A stretch of 64,000 bases of DNA from Solirubrobacter pauli (GCF_003633755.1 NZ_RBIL01000002.1:868001-932000); one strand, 5' to 3'; counted from the stretch's first letter, positions 8,189 through 18,591 are shown. Notes: generated by a model from the sequence alone, not told the origin. Program-made: numbers and translations.

Positions 8189-10012
8189 TCAGGTGGCGAC
8201 GCGGAAGCGGCTGACCAGCGCCTCGAGCTGGTCAGCGGTCTGGGCGAGGCCCGCCGCGCCGGCGGCGATCTCTTGCGCGGATGCGCTCGTCTGCTGCGTG
8301 GAGGCCGAGACCTCCTCGGTCGATGCCGAGGACTGCTCGGCGACGGCGGCCACCTCGGCCACGTCCGCCTGCATGCGCTCGGTGGCCGCGGAGATCTCGT
8401 CCACGGCCGCGACGATGCCGGAGACGCGGGTGTGCATGTCCTGCACGTCGCCGCCGATCCGCTCGAGCGCCTCGCGCGTGTGCTCCACCGTGGCGACGCC
8501 TTCCTGCGTGCGGCGCGCGCCGGCCTCGACGACCTCCACGACGCGCCCCGTGTCGTTCTGGATCTCCTCGATCAGGGTCGAGATGGACGCCGCGGCGGTC
8601 TGGGACTCCTCGGCGAGCTTGCGCACCTCCTCGGCGACGACGGCGAAGCCCTTGCCCTGCTCACCCGCGCGGGCGGCCTCGATGGCGGCGTTGAGCGCGA
8701 GCAGGTTCGTCTGCTGCGCGAGGCCGGTGATGGCCTCGACGATCGTGCCGATCCGCTCGGAGCGGTCGGCCAGCTCGCGGATGGCGTCGGAGACGGCCTC
8801 CGAGTTGCGCGCGACGTCGCCCATCGTGGTCGACGCGACGCGCGCCGCCTCGGCGCCTTCGTCGGCCACCTCGCGAGCGCGGCTGGCGGCCTCGGCGGTC
8901 TCGCGTGCCGACGACGCGCTCTCGGAGGCGATCCGCGCGGCGTGCTGCGCGGCGTCGCGGACCGACTCGACCATCCGGACCTGGCGCTCGGTGCCCTCGG
9001 CGACGTCGCCGACGGCGGACGCGATCTCGTGCACGGCGCGGCCGGTCTCGTTGCTGGTCCCGGCCATCTCCTCGGAGGCGGTGGCGACGGTCGCGGCGGT
9101 GCTGGCCACCTCGCCGATCATCTCGCCCAGCTGCGCGCGCATGGCGTCGTAGCCGGTGACGCCGCGCCGCGACTTCTCGATCATCTCGTTGAACACGGCG
9201 GACAGCTCGCCGAGCTCGTCGCGGCCCTCGACCTCGACCGGCTCGGTGACGGCCTGCGCGCTGCGGGTGAAGTCGCCGCGCGCGGCGGCGTCCAGGCCAC
9301 CGGCGAGGCTCTCGAGGTCGGTGTCGTTGAGGCTGTGCAGGCGCGCGCGCAGGCGATGGACCGGACGGGTCACCGAGCGCGTGACGAGCCACACGGCCGC
9401 CGCGGAGAGCAGCGCGAGCGCGATGGCGAGCGCGATCAGCACGGTCCGCGCGCTCACGTACGTGTCCTTGGCGTCCTGGACGTGCGCCGCGCGCGCCTTC
9501 TCGGCGAACGCGATCCACTGGTCGAGGTCGCCGATCAGCGCGACCAGCGGCCCGACCTCACGCTTGAGGACGGCGTAGGCGCCGGCGTGGTCGCCCTTGC
9601 GGCTGAGCGGCAGGAACGCGGCGCTGGCGGTCTTGTAGGCCTCCCAGTTGGCCTTGGCGCTGGCGGCCAGCTTGCGGTCCTGCTCGTCGACGTAGAGGCC
9701 CTCGTACTGCTGGAAGGCCTTCTGCATGATCGCGTCGTGCTCGGCCATCTGGGACTCCTGGTCCGCGCGGCCGGCGTCGTCGGTCTGGTGGGCGTGGGCC
9801 AGCTGGTCCGCGCGGTACGCGACCATCGCGAACTGGATCGAGCCGAGGTTCTTGACGGCGGGGATGTCCTTGTGGCCGAGCCGCTCGGCCGTCTCGTACT
9901 CGCTGCCGAGCGAGCGGACGCCGAAGACGGCGAGGATCAGCAGGCCCGCCGCGACGGTGCCGAACACGGCACCCAGGCGCACGGAGAGCCGCAGGTTTCT
10001 GAAGAGTTGCAT
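8189..10012 (-). CDS. Methyl-accepting chemotaxis protein
   Basis: A 607-residue inner-membrane chemoreceptor. It has TM1 (about 10-32), a periplasmic four-helix-bundle sensor of the 4HB_MCP type (about 35-180), TM2 ([19 protein letters not shown]), a HAMP domain after SVTRPVHRL, and a long cytoplasmic coiled coil. The coiled coil ends in the conserved hairpin tip, [19 protein letters not shown] then [16 protein letters not shown], which binds CheA and CheW. No cheA, cheW or flagellar gene is in the window, so it may feed a distant che cluster. ATG at 10012 ([13 protein letters not shown]) places TM1 right after the start; a longer in-frame start at 10078 would put a non-membrane extension before it. 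The ribosome site is weak. Confidence 0.92.
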   Translation of the reverse strand: MQLFRNLRLSVRLGAVFGTVAAGLLILAVFGVRSLGSEYETAERLGHKDIPAVKNLGSIQFAMVAYRADQLAHAHQTDDAGRADQESQMAEHDAIMQKAFQQYEGLYVDEQDRKLAASAKANWEAYKTASAAFLPLSRKGDHAGAYAVLKREVGPLVALIGDLDQWIAFAEKARAAHVQDAKDTYVSARTVLIALAIALALLSAAAVWLVTRSVTRPVHRLRARLHSLNDTDLESLAGGLDAAARGDFTRSAQAVTEPVEVEGRDELGELSAVFNEMIEKSRRGVTGYDAMRAQLGEMIGEVASTAATVATASEEMAGTSNETGRAVHEIASAVGDVAEGTERQVRMVESVRDAAQHAARIASESASSARETAEAASRAREVADEGAEAARVASTTMGDVARNSEAVSDAIRELADRSERIGTIVEAITGLAQQTNLLALNAAIEAARAGEQGKGFAVVAEEVRKLAEESQTAAASISTLIEEIQNDTGRVVEVVEAGARRTQEGVATVEHTREALERIGGDVQDMHTRVSGIVAAVDEISAATERMQADVAEVAAVAEQSSASTEEVSASTQQTSASAQEIAAGAAGLAQTADQLEALVSRFRVAT

Positions 10013-10225
10013 CGTGAGTCCAAATCGGGGGGAGAGAGCTGCCCGGAGGCATTGCCACCCGTTATCGGCACCGCTCAAGGACCGTTGAGGTCAGCGTTCT
10101 GCCGTCGCCCCGTGGGGAGGGGGCCTGCTCCACAATTGAAGGTCCCCGGCCGGAGGAGGAGAGGGTGAGGCCGCGGCGCTGTGGAGCAGGCCCGCGGTCT
10201 CTATCGGGCGGCTGCGCGAGGACCT

Positions 10226-10741
10226 TTAGCGCGAGCTCGAGAACTCGACGGCGAGGTCTTCGAGATGGCGCATGACGACGGCGATGTCCCCGACCAGCTC
10301 GTCGATCGACGACGTCTCGGCGTAGAACGGCGCGCCGATCACGACGCGCACGCGCGGCTGGGGGCGGACCCGCGCGCTCGGGTCGGGCGTGCCCTGCGCG
10401 ACGACCGGGATGATCGGCGGGTTGACCGTGAGCGCGACGAGCGCGGCCGCGCGGGTCGGAAGGGGGGCGCCGAAGACGAAGCCCAGCGAGTGCCCGGCCG
10501 TCAGCTCGTCCGCCGTGCTGGTGGCCGTGACGTGCGTCCCGTACCGCGTGGGCGTGACGAGGGCGCACGCGGTCAGCTCGCGCGGGACCAGGCGGTCGAG
10601 CACCCACCGCTGGTTGGCGACGAAGAGGGCGGGAGCGGCGAGCGGCCAGCGCTGGCCGCTGAAGTCCAGGTAGTCGACGCGCGTGCGGCCGGACCGTCGC
10701 GCCAGCGACTGCAGCCCGGTGCCGAGGTTCTCGCCCTTCAT
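10226..10741 (-). CDS. Degenerate PlsC-like acyltransferase homologue
   Basis: A 171-residue protein that resembles the second half of 1-acyl-glycerol-3-phosphate acyltransferases: NPPIIPVVAQGT and RVRVVIGAPF correspond to the 'PVVPV...GT' and 'VRxGxPI' blocks. The HX4D catalytic motif is altered: NQRWVLD puts Gln44 where the catalytic His should be and keeps Asp49, and no FPEGTR block is visible. It is therefore probably a non-catalytic lipid-binding or regulatory relative, though convergent similarity is possible. The start is uncertain: ATG 10741 or the in-frame ATG 10777, neither with a good ribosome site. It diverges from a Ser/Thr kinase. Confidence 0.6.
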   Translation of the reverse strand: MKGENLGTGLQSLARRSGRTRVDYLDFSGQRWPLAAPALFVANQRWVLDRLVPRELTACALVTPTRYGTHVTATSTADELTAGHSLGFVFGAPLPTRAAALVALTVNPPIIPVVAQGTPDPSARVRPQPRVRVVIGAPFYAETSSIDELVGDIAVVMRHLEDLAVEFSSSR

Positions 10742-10808
10742 GGTGCCGACGCTACGCCAGCCGGGGTCCCGCGGCATCGCATGAAGTGCATATCTCTCGA
10801 AGCGGGGC

Positions 10809-10864
10809 GACATATATGTCAGCGCCGCCGACGCTTGCGTCGGCCCGCACCCACGCTGTAGGTT
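10809..10864 (+). promoter_or_regulatory. Divergent regulatory region: 12-bp palindrome and kinase promoter
   Basis: GACATATATGTC (10809-10820) is a perfect 12-bp palindrome in otherwise GC-rich DNA, between the divergent PlsC-like and kinase genes. Downstream, TTGCGT (10835-10840), an 18-bp spacer and TAGGTT (10859-10864) resemble a sigma-70-type promoter. It would start transcription at or near the ATG at 10874, a leaderless mRNA. Consensus match only. Confidence 0.35.
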
Positions 10865-10873
10865 CCCTGCGCA

Positions 10874-12016
<1,143 letters not shown>

Positions 12017-12172
12017 CCGCCCGCGAGCCCCGCCCGGCTGGGTAAGAATCCGCCCGCCCGCTCGCTTCGGCCGGCGGCGCGGAGAACGATCGGCGCGGCA
12101 TTCGAACTCGAGGGGGCGACGCGTGAGCCGGAACGGTCCGGCCTCGGCCGACCCCAGAGAGAGAGGGTATGG

Positions 12173-13426
12173 ATGACGCGCAAGCGACGGTTCTTGACTC
12201 CGATCGTGGCGTTCGCGGTCGTGCTGGGAGGTGTGCTGGGGCAGAGCGCCAGCGCGATGGCCCAGCAGAAGCTCCAGGCGCCGAACACCGCGCTGTTCGG
12301 CGCCGCCGTGTCGGTGAGCGCCGACGGCAACCTGGCGCTGGTCGGCGCGCCGAACACGGACGGACCGCTCGGCGCGGCGTACGTGTTCGCGCGCAGCGGC
12401 CGGACGTGGACGCTGCAGCAGAAGCTGCAGGTCCCGCACCCGGTGCAGCTCGGCGCGCTGCGGTTCGGCTCGTCGGTGTCGTTGAGCCCGGACGGGCGGA
12501 CGGCGGTGATCGGCGCGCAGGGCAGCAACCCCGCGATCGGCGGTGAGGACGCGGCCTACGTGTTCACCCGCGGCTTCGTCGGTGGCTTCACGCTGCAGCA
12601 GAAGCTGGTCAACCCGGCCGGCGGCTTGTCCGGCAACGCGTTCGGCACCTCGGTGTCGATGGGCGCGGACGGACGCACCGCGCTGGTCGGCGCACCGTCC
12701 CCGACGGGCGGCGCCGGCGGCGGGTCCGCGTATCTGTTCGCCCGCAACCTGGCCGGGCTCTGGATCCTGCAGCAGCGGCTGCTGCCGAACGACACCAGCG
12801 ACTTCGACGGCTTCGGCACGTCGGTGGTGCTGGGTGCGGACGGCCGCTCCGCGCTGGTCGGCGCGCCGTCGAAGGGCGGCACGGGCGCGGCGTACACGTT
12901 CGCGCGCGGCTTCGTCGGCGCGTTCGCGCAGCAGCAGAAGCTGCAGGCGGCGGACCGCGCGTCCGGCGACGCCTTCGGCGGCGCCGTGGCGCTCAGCGGT
13001 GACGGCCGGACGGCGCTGATCGGCGCCGCCCAGAAGGAGGTCGGGCAGTTCCAGGGCGTCGCCTACGTGTTCGGGCGCAACCTGCTGGGCAGCTTCTCCC
13101 AGCAGCAGCGCCTGCAGGCCTCCGATCGCGCGGCCAACGACGGCTTCGGCGGCGCGGTGGCGCTCGACCGCGGTGGCAGCCGCGCGCTGATCGGCGCGCG
13201 CGGGACCGACGGAGACCGGGGCTCGGCGTACGTGTTCGGCCGGGGCTTCGTCGGCGGGTTCAACCAGCGTCAGGAGTTGCAGGTTGCCCCACGGGTGGCC
13301 GGCGACTTCCTCGGCTGGTCGGTGGCGCTGACGTCGGCCGGCGACACGGGCCTGATCGGCGCACCGGAGCTGCGGAGCGGCACCCCGAGCCCGGGCTCCG
13401 CCTACGTGTTCACCGGGCTCAACTGA
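12173..13426 (+). CDS. Secreted FG-GAP repeat protein, seven-bladed beta-propeller
   Basis: A 417-residue exported protein: signal peptide FLTPIVAFAVVLGGVLGQSASA, then seven repeats with the pattern FGxxVxLxxDGxxALIGAP followed by GxAYVFxR and QQKLQ. Seven such repeats form an integrin-alpha-like propeller and account for the whole mature protein. The blades lack clear DxDxDG calcium loops. Likely roles are binding or adhesion outside the cell, without enzymatic residues. ATG at 12173 follows AGAGAGAGGG at a good distance. It is transcribed with, or just after, the kinase gene (156 bp gap) and ends in a strong hairpin. Confidence 0.85.
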   Translation: MTRKRRFLTPIVAFAVVLGGVLGQSASAMAQQKLQAPNTALFGAAVSVSADGNLALVGAPNTDGPLGAAYVFARSGRTWTLQQKLQVPHPVQLGALRFGSSVSLSPDGRTAVIGAQGSNPAIGGEDAAYVFTRGFVGGFTLQQKLVNPAGGLSGNAFGTSVSMGADGRTALVGAPSPTGGAGGGSAYLFARNLAGLWILQQRLLPNDTSDFDGFGTSVVLGADGRSALVGAPSKGGTGAAYTFARGFVGAFAQQQKLQAADRASGDAFGGAVALSGDGRTALIGAAQKEVGQFQGVAYVFGRNLLGSFSQQQRLQASDRAANDGFGGAVALDRGGSRALIGARGTDGDRGSAYVFGRGFVGGFNQRQELQVAPRVAGDFLGWSVALTSAGDTGLIGAPELRSGTPSPGSAYVFTGLN

Positions 13427-13434
13427 GCCACGCA

Positions 13435-13475
13435 CGCCGGCACCGGCATCACCCATTGGTGCGCCGGTGCCGGCG
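13435..13475 (+). terminator. Strong hairpin after the FG-GAP gene
   Basis: A 13-bp perfect stem (arm CGCCGGCACCGGC, 13435-13447, with 13463-13475) starts 8 bp after the stop. The loop can itself pair (CACC with GGTG). No U-tract follows. Confidence 0.55.
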
Positions 13476-13529
13476 ACGGGTTGGCGGACGCCGCCGCGAC
13501 GCGATCAGATCTTTGGCGAGGAGCTGCCC

Positions 13530-14390
13530 ATGCATGCACGTACCGGGACCGATGACCGCGCGACGACCTGCGCCGAGCTGACTCGGCCGTCCTCCTGGGG
13601 CCACAGCCGCGGGGACTCGATCGCCGCCGGCCGGATCGTCGCGAGCCGCCTCGGCGGAGGCGCCGAGTACGAGGTGCTCGTCGTCGAGGACGAGCGCTTC
13701 GGGCGCGCGGTCGCCAAGGTCGTCCGGCCCCACCTCGTGGCGGCGGGCGCGGCGTGCGCGCTGCTGGCGCGGGAGGCGGCGGCGCTCGCCGCGATCTCCT
13801 CGCCGTTCGTGGTCCGCCCGCTCGACGTGGAGCTCGAGGTCGAGCCGCCGCACCTGCTGGTCGAGCACGTCGAAGGTCCGACGCTGCGCCGCGTGCTCCG
13901 CCGCCGGGGGCAGCTGCGTCCCGACGAGGTGGTCTGCCTCGGCGCGACCCTGGCACTCGCGCTCGCCGCGGTGGCCGACAGCGGGTGGCTGCACCTGGAC
14001 GTCAAGCCCGAGAACATCGTCATGGCGAGCCCGGCGTGCCTGCTGGACTTCAGCATCTCCCAGCGCATCCACGGCGCGATGGCGTGCGACCCGCTGGTCG
14101 GCACGCCGGCCTACATGGCCCCGGAGCAGCACGCGGGCGCGGCGGGCACGCTCGGTCCGGCGGCCGACGTCTACGCGCTGGCGGTCACGCTCACGGAGGC
14201 CCTCACGGGGGAGCTGCCGACGGGCGCCGGGATCCGCTCGCAGCTGCTGCCGCCACCGTTCGAGTCCCTGCTGGGCCGCGCCCTCGCGCCGCACCCCGAC
14301 GTGCGCCCGAGCGCCGCGGAGCTGGCCGACGCGCTGCTCGCGCCGCTCGAGGCGGCCGGCGGGCACGCGGAGCGCCGGCGCGTCGGCTAA
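13530..14390 (+). CDS. Atypical Ser/Thr kinase-like protein (HLD and DFS in place of HRD and DFG)
   Basis: A 286-residue soluble protein kinase fold without a membrane helix. Lys63 (AVAKVV), the loop HLDVKPENI (His155-Leu156-Asp157), DFS (173-175) and GTPAYMAPEQ are all visible. The HRD arginine is replaced by Leu and the DFG glycine by Ser, and the glycine-rich loop (RLGGGAEYEV) is loose. The catalytic Asp and Lys remain, so activity is possible but probably atypical in its activation. ATG at 13530 follows GAGGAG at 6 nt; a longer frame from 13467 has no ribosome site. Its stop overlaps the end of the convergent LysR gene by 4 bp. Confidence 0.82.
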   Translation: MHARTGTDDRATTCAELTRPSSWGHSRGDSIAAGRIVASRLGGGAEYEVLVVEDERFGRAVAKVVRPHLVAAGAACALLAREAAALAAISSPFVVRPLDVELEVEPPHLLVEHVEGPTLRRVLRRRGQLRPDEVVCLGATLALALAAVADSGWLHLDVKPENIVMASPACLLDFSISQRIHGAMACDPLVGTPAYMAPEQHAGAAGTLGPAADVYALAVTLTEALTGELPTGAGIRSQLLPPPFESLLGRALAPHPDVRPSAAELADALLAPLEAAGGHAERRRVG

Positions 14391-15283
14391 GCGGCGGCGC
14401 GGAGCCCCGTCGCCGCCGTCAGGGCCGCCACGAACGCGGCGAGCCCGGGCGCGACCGGTTCGTCGCGCGACACGACGGCGACGTGTGCGGCGACGCCGCC
14501 GGCCACGGGCGTCAGCAGCGTGCCGAGCATCGCCAGCCGGGCACCCGCCGACGCCGGGACGATCGCGCGCCGCCCGGTCGCGCTGACGTCGAGCAGGAGC
14601 TGCTCGAGGGTTGCGGCGGGATGGTCGACGAGCCGCGGATGCAGCCCCTCGGCGACGAAGCTCGCGGTGACCGAGTCGTGGAAGCCGGGGCTCGTCGCCC
14701 GGGCGAGCACGAACAGCGGCTCGGCGGCCAGCTCGGCCCACGCCACGGGGCGACCGCGCGCCGTGGCCGCGACCACCGCCGCGTGCTCGGTCGCGACCGG
14801 CACGACCCGGAACCCGCCCACGGGGGCCGGGAGGACGACGATGGCGGCGTCCGCGCGGCGGTGCTGCACGTCGTCGAGCAGGCGCCCGCAGCCGTCGACG
14901 CGCAGCTGGACGGGCCCGAGGTCGTGGCGCTCGCGCAGCGTGCGCAGCGCGCCGGGCAGGGCGGCGGGCAGCACGTCGGGCGTCAGGCCGACCCGCAGCC
15001 GCGTGGCCGACACGTCGCGGGCGCGGCGGGCCGCCTCCTCGATCTCCGCCGCCTGGGCCAGCAGCCCACGGACGTCGACCAGGAACGCGGCGCCCGCCTC
15101 GGTGAGCCGCACGAACTGCGAGGTCCGCTCGAACAGCTGGACGCCGAGCTCGGACTCGAGCTTGCGGACGTGCTCGCTCACAACCGGCTGGGTCACGTAC
15201 AGGCGCTCGGCGGCACGGCGGAAGTGCAGCTCCTCGGCGACGGCGACGAAGGAGCGGACGCGGCGCAGATCCATGAGCCGCAT
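14387..15283 (-). CDS. LysR family transcriptional regulator
   Basis: A 298-residue protein with an N-terminal winged helix (LRRVRSFVAVAEELHFRRAA, then LYVTQPVVSEHVRKLE) and a periplasmic-binding-like effector domain from about residue 90. It diverges from the oxalate decarboxylase gene with 118 bp between them, the classical LysR layout, so oxalate or a related acid is a reasonable guess for the inducer. ATG at 15283 (MRLMDLRRV) has a second ATG three codons later, which may be the real start. Confidence 0.9.
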   Translation of the reverse strand: MRLMDLRRVRSFVAVAEELHFRRAAERLYVTQPVVSEHVRKLESELGVQLFERTSQFVRLTEAGAAFLVDVRGLLAQAAEIEEAARRARDVSATRLRVGLTPDVLPAALPGALRTLRERHDLGPVQLRVDGCGRLLDDVQHRRADAAIVVLPAPVGGFRVVPVATEHAAVVAATARGRPVAWAELAAEPLFVLARATSPGFHDSVTASFVAEGLHPRLVDHPAATLEQLLLDVSATGRRAIVPASAGARLAMLGTLLTPVAGGVAAHVAVVSRDEPVAPGLAAFVAALTAATGLRAAA

Positions 15284-15310
15284 ACGTTGCGTGAACGGGC
15301 CGCACGCGGC

Positions 15311-15344
15311 GGATGCTCCTTGGGCGGGCGCGTACGGAACATCC
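15311..15344. promoter_or_regulatory. Candidate LysR operator between lysR and oxdC
   Basis: GGATGCTCC (15311-15319) and GGAACATCC (15336-15344) form a 9-bp inverted repeat with one mismatch and a 16-bp spacer. It lies 28 bp upstream of the LysR start and 57 bp upstream of the oxalate decarboxylase start, a usual place for an activator site. Confidence 0.45.
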
Positions 15345-15401
15345 GATCACGTGAACGTCAGAGCCGATTGCGCTAGCGGCGCGGAGCCGGAGACTGGCGG
15401 G

Positions 15402-16553
15402 ATGACCGGAATCGACGTCCAGACGGAGCCCGTGCGCGGCGAGCTCGGCGCCACGATCCTCGGCCCGCGGAACGTCGCGGTCGAGGCGGAGAACCCGACC
15501 TCGATGGCGGCGCCGCTGACCGACTCGGGAACCGTTCCGAACCTCAAGTACCCCTACGCCCAGGCCCACAACCGCGTGCTGACCGGTGGCTGGGCGCGCG
15601 AGATCACGACGCGTGAGCTGCCGGTCGCCGTGGACATGGCCGGCGTCAACATGCGCCTCAAGCCGGGAGCGTTCCGCGAGCTGCACTGGCACAAGGAGTC
15701 CGAGTGGGCGTACATGCTCGCGGGCGGCGCGCGGATCACCGTGGTCGACGCCGAGGGCCGGAACTTCATCGACGACGTCGGCGCGGGCGACCTCTGGTAC
15801 TTCCCGGCCGGGCTCCCACACTCGATCCAGGCACTGGCTGACGGCTGCGAGTTCCTGCTCGTGTTCGACGACGGCGCGTTCTCGGAGAACGAGACGTTCC
15901 TGATCACCGACTGGTTCGCGCATACGCCGCGCGACGTGCTGGCGCAGAACTTCGGCGTGCCCGAGACCGCGTTCGACGCGATCCCACTCGACTACGAGCA
16001 CTCGCGCTACATCTTCCCCGGCCCGGTGCCGCCGTCGATCGAGCGCGAGCGGGTGCTCGCGCCCGCCGGGCGGTCACCGATCAGCTACAGCCACCGGATG
16101 CTCGCGCAGACGCCGACCGAGACCGCCGGTGGCCGTGTGCGGATCGTCGACTCCTCGACCTTCCCGGTCGCGCAGACCATCGCCGCTGCGCTCGTGGAGG
16201 TCGATCCGGGCGGGCTGCGCGAGCTGCACTGGCATCCCAACGGCAGCGAGTGGCAGTACTACCTCCGCGGGACCGGCACGATGACCGTGTTCGCGTCCGG
16301 CGGGAAGGCGCGCACGTTCGACTACCAGGCGGGGGATGTCGGCTATGTGCCGTTCGCGATGGGTCATTACGTCAAGAACACCGGCGACGAGCCGCTCGTG
16401 TTCCTGGAGCTGTTCCGCAGCGACCGGTTCGCCGACCTGTCGCTGAACCAGTGGATGGGCCTGGTCCCGCCGGCGCTCGTGCAGGCGCACCTGAACCTTG
16501 ATGACGCGACCGTCGCCGCGCTGGCCAAGGACAAGCCCGTGATCGTGCCCTGA
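15402..16553 (+). CDS. oxdC: Oxalate decarboxylase (bicupin, Mn-dependent)
   Basis: Converts oxalate to formate and CO2. At 383 residues it matches Bacillus subtilis OxdC (385) almost codon for codon. The first cupin has HWHKESEW giving metal ligands His95, His97 and Glu101, with a later PHS histidine. The second has HWHPNGSEW (His276, His278, Glu283) and a GHY histidine. The active-site lid SENST of OxdC (161-165) is SENET here at the same numbering, keeping the proton-donating Glu162; this favours decarboxylase over oxalate oxidase. No signal peptide, so cytosolic. ATG at 15402 has GGAG 10 nt upstream. The divergent LysR probably controls it. No formate dehydrogenase or oxalate transporter is nearby. 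Confidence 0.93.
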   Translation: MTGIDVQTEPVRGELGATILGPRNVAVEAENPTSMAAPLTDSGTVPNLKYPYAQAHNRVLTGGWAREITTRELPVAVDMAGVNMRLKPGAFRELHWHKESEWAYMLAGGARITVVDAEGRNFIDDVGAGDLWYFPAGLPHSIQALADGCEFLLVFDDGAFSENETFLITDWFAHTPRDVLAQNFGVPETAFDAIPLDYEHSRYIFPGPVPPSIERERVLAPAGRSPISYSHRMLAQTPTETAGGRVRIVDSSTFPVAQTIAAALVEVDPGGLRELHWHPNGSEWQYYLRGTGTMTVFASGGKARTFDYQAGDVGYVPFAMGHYVKNTGDEPLVFLELFRSDRFADLSLNQWMGLVPPALVQAHLNLDDATVAALAKDKPVIVP

Positions 16554-16623
16554 GCGCGCCCGTTCGGGGCGACCGGTCGCCGGCCGCCGCCGGTCTTAAC
16601 CGCCGGCCGGTACGCCCGGGAAC

Positions 16624-18120
16624 GTGGGCAACCGCAACCCGTGGCTGGCGACCGACGTCCTGACGGACCCCCGAGCCCGCGCGCGTGAGCTGCGGGAGGC
16701 CCGTGCGCGGTTCTTCGGCGCGGGGACCGCGAACGGCGTCCGCCCGCTGATCCTCGCCTCCTGGCGCCGGAGCCTGGCGGCCGGGCTGCGCTCCGGGGAC
16801 GTCTCCCCGGCGCCCGCGCCCGACGACGACGCGAGCGCGCGCTGGGACGCGCATCCGCTGCGCGCGGGGCTGCCGTTCGTGCGCGACGCGCTGGCCGCGA
16901 TCGCCGAGGAGGCGCAGCACCTGACCGCGATCGCCGACGCCGACGGCCGGCTCGTGTGGATCGACGGGCCCGCGCGACTGCGGCAGGCGGCGGCCGAGCT
17001 CGGCTTCGTCGCGGGGGCCGTGTGGAGCGAGCGCGCCGCCGGCACCAACGGCATCGGCACCGCGCTCGCCGTCGACCACGCGGTGCAGGTGTTCGCCGGC
17101 GAGCACTTCATCGACGCGGCCCAGCCCTGGACCGCCGTCGCGGCGCCGGTCCACGCGCCCGCGACCGGCGCGATCCTGGGCGCGATCGGCCTGATGGGCC
17201 GGCTCGAGACCGTGCACCCGCACAGCCTCGCGCTCGCCCTGGCCGCCGCCCGGGCGCTCGAGGACCGGCTGCTCGCCGCGCAGCACGAACGCGACGCGGG
17301 CCTGCGCGAGCGTCACCTCGACCGCGTCGTCCACTCGGCTGCGCCCCGGCGCGCCCTCGTCGGCTCTGACGGGCGCGTGCTGCTCGCCGAGCCCCGTGGG
17401 TGGCTGCCACCGGCGGTGACGGTCCCGGCGGGCGGCGGCGACGTGCGGCTGCCCGGGGACGTGCACGCCGTCGCGGAGTCGCTCGGCCCCGACGGCGCCT
17501 ACCTGCTGCACGCCGGCGAGTCGCGCCCGCCGCCGACCGAGCCCGTGCTGCACCTCGCCACGCTCGGCCAGGACCAGGGCGCCGCCCGCCTCGGCCGCGA
17601 GGCGCTGCGCCTGCGCCAGCGGCACACCGAGCTGCTCGTGCTGCTCGCGCACCGCCCCGACGGGATCGGGGCGGAGGAGCTCGCGGAGGCGATCTACGGG
17701 GACGAGGGGCGCCCCTCGACGGTCCGCACGGAGATGTTCCGGCTGCGGCGGCTGCTGGGCCGGTGGATCATCAACGCGCCGTACCGGCTGACGATCCGCG
17801 TCGACGCCGACTTCCTCGAGGTGCAGCGGCGCCTGCGCGCCGGCGCGGTGCTGGAGGCGGCGCAGGCCTACCCCGCGCCGCTGCTGCCGGACTCCGACGC
17901 GCCGGGCGTCGCGGCGCTGCGCGACGAGCTCGACGACTGGATGCGGCGCGCGGTGCTGTCCGACGGAGGCGTCGAGACGCTGTGGGCGTGGCTGCAGAGC
18001 GCCTCCGGCCGCGCGGACGCCCCCGCCTGGAAGCGCTTCCTCGCCACGGTCGACTTCGGCGATCCGCGCCGCTCGCTCGCCGCCTGCCGGGTGGCGCAGC
18101 TGCGTGCGAGCGGGCTGTAG
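16624..18120 (+). CDS. GAF-domain transcriptional regulator, AcoR-like, with winged-helix C-terminus
   Basis: A 498-residue protein. Residues about 25-75 resemble the N-terminus of AcoR/DhaR regulators (ILASWRRSLAAGL). Residues about 85-220 form a GAF domain with the SERAAGTNGIGTAL and HFIDAAQPWTAVAAPV motifs typical of that group. There is no AAA+ sigma-54 domain; the C-terminal part (about 330-420, with GIGAEELAEAIYG and STVRTEMFRLRRLLG) is a winged helix like those of SARP/OmpR-type regulators. Such actinobacterial proteins usually sit beside aldehyde or alcohol dehydrogenase genes, which are missing here. GTG at 16624 lacks a good ribosome site. It lies 70 bp after oxdC and may be co-transcribed. 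Confidence 0.8.
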   Translation: MGNRNPWLATDVLTDPRARARELREARARFFGAGTANGVRPLILASWRRSLAAGLRSGDVSPAPAPDDDASARWDAHPLRAGLPFVRDALAAIAEEAQHLTAIADADGRLVWIDGPARLRQAAAELGFVAGAVWSERAAGTNGIGTALAVDHAVQVFAGEHFIDAAQPWTAVAAPVHAPATGAILGAIGLMGRLETVHPHSLALALAAARALEDRLLAAQHERDAGLRERHLDRVVHSAAPRRALVGSDGRVLLAEPRGWLPPAVTVPAGGGDVRLPGDVHAVAESLGPDGAYLLHAGESRPPPTEPVLHLATLGQDQGAARLGREALRLRQRHTELLVLLAHRPDGIGAEELAEAIYGDEGRPSTVRTEMFRLRRLLGRWIINAPYRLTIRVDADFLEVQRRLRAGAVLEAAQAYPAPLLPDSDAPGVAALRDELDDWMRRAVLSDGGVETLWAWLQSASGRADAPAWKRFLATVDFGDPRRSLAACRVAQLRASGL

Positions 18121-18172
18121 CGCGAGTGCAACCCGGACCCGCCTACAACCGGAGTACCGGATCCAACCAGCC

Positions 18173-18256
18173 AAAGGAGGTCACATGATCGGTGCCATCG
18201 CCTGCACCGGTGCGATACGCCACCCGATGGCGGCCGAGAACGGATCGCCTGACTGA
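18173..18256 (+). CDS. Possible 23-residue peptide with a perfect Shine-Dalgarno (coding part 18185-18256)
   Basis: AAAGGAGG at 18173-18180 is one of the best ribosome sites in the window. It is followed 4 nt later by ATG and a 23-codon frame, beginning MIGAIACTGAIRHP and ending at TGA. It could be a leader peptide, a real micro-protein or the surviving start of a decayed gene. No homologue is known to me. It lies after the GAF regulator gene and 330 bp before gvpL/F. Confidence 0.35.
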   Translation, partial: KGGHMIGAIACTGAIRHPMAAENGSPD

Positions 18257-18591
18257 GCTCCGGTCGAGCTGCCCCTCGACCGCGAGGTGGGCGTGCGCGA
18301 GCGACGGTGACCCGGCGCTCGAGCAGATCGTCGAGCTCCGCGGCCGGCCCTCGTCCCCTCCTCAACGAGCCCGCCCGGCACACAGCGCCCGTCTTCGGCA
18401 TGACGTGCGCGCTTCTGGAGTCCTCGGCGTGACCCCGGCGATGAATGCCCGCCGGGAGGCCCGCCACCAGGTCGTCCCCCGCGATCGCTCCCGGGTCGCG
18501 GGGGACGCCTTCGTCGCGCTCCCTTCGAGCGTCGGCGACTGTCCCGCGGCCGCACGGCGGCCGTGACTCGAACGCGACCGCGGAGGGCTTG
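18257..18591. other. Gene-poor stretch before the gvpL/F-like gene
   Basis: No convincing gene on either strand: the open frames are Arg-rich and lack ribosome sites. It contains a 9-bp perfect hairpin (CCCCCGCGA at 18476-18484 with TCGCGGGGG at 18496-18504) and a smaller GC hairpin near 18548-18563. It may be the remains of a lost gene or a structured leader. Confidence 0.4.

Noticed and set aside
18192-18566. A 124-codon plus-strand frame in the gene-poor stretch before gvpL/F
   Set aside because: Composition is Arg/Ser/Pro-rich, there is no ribosome site and it overlaps the better supported 23-codon frame; treated as non-coding.
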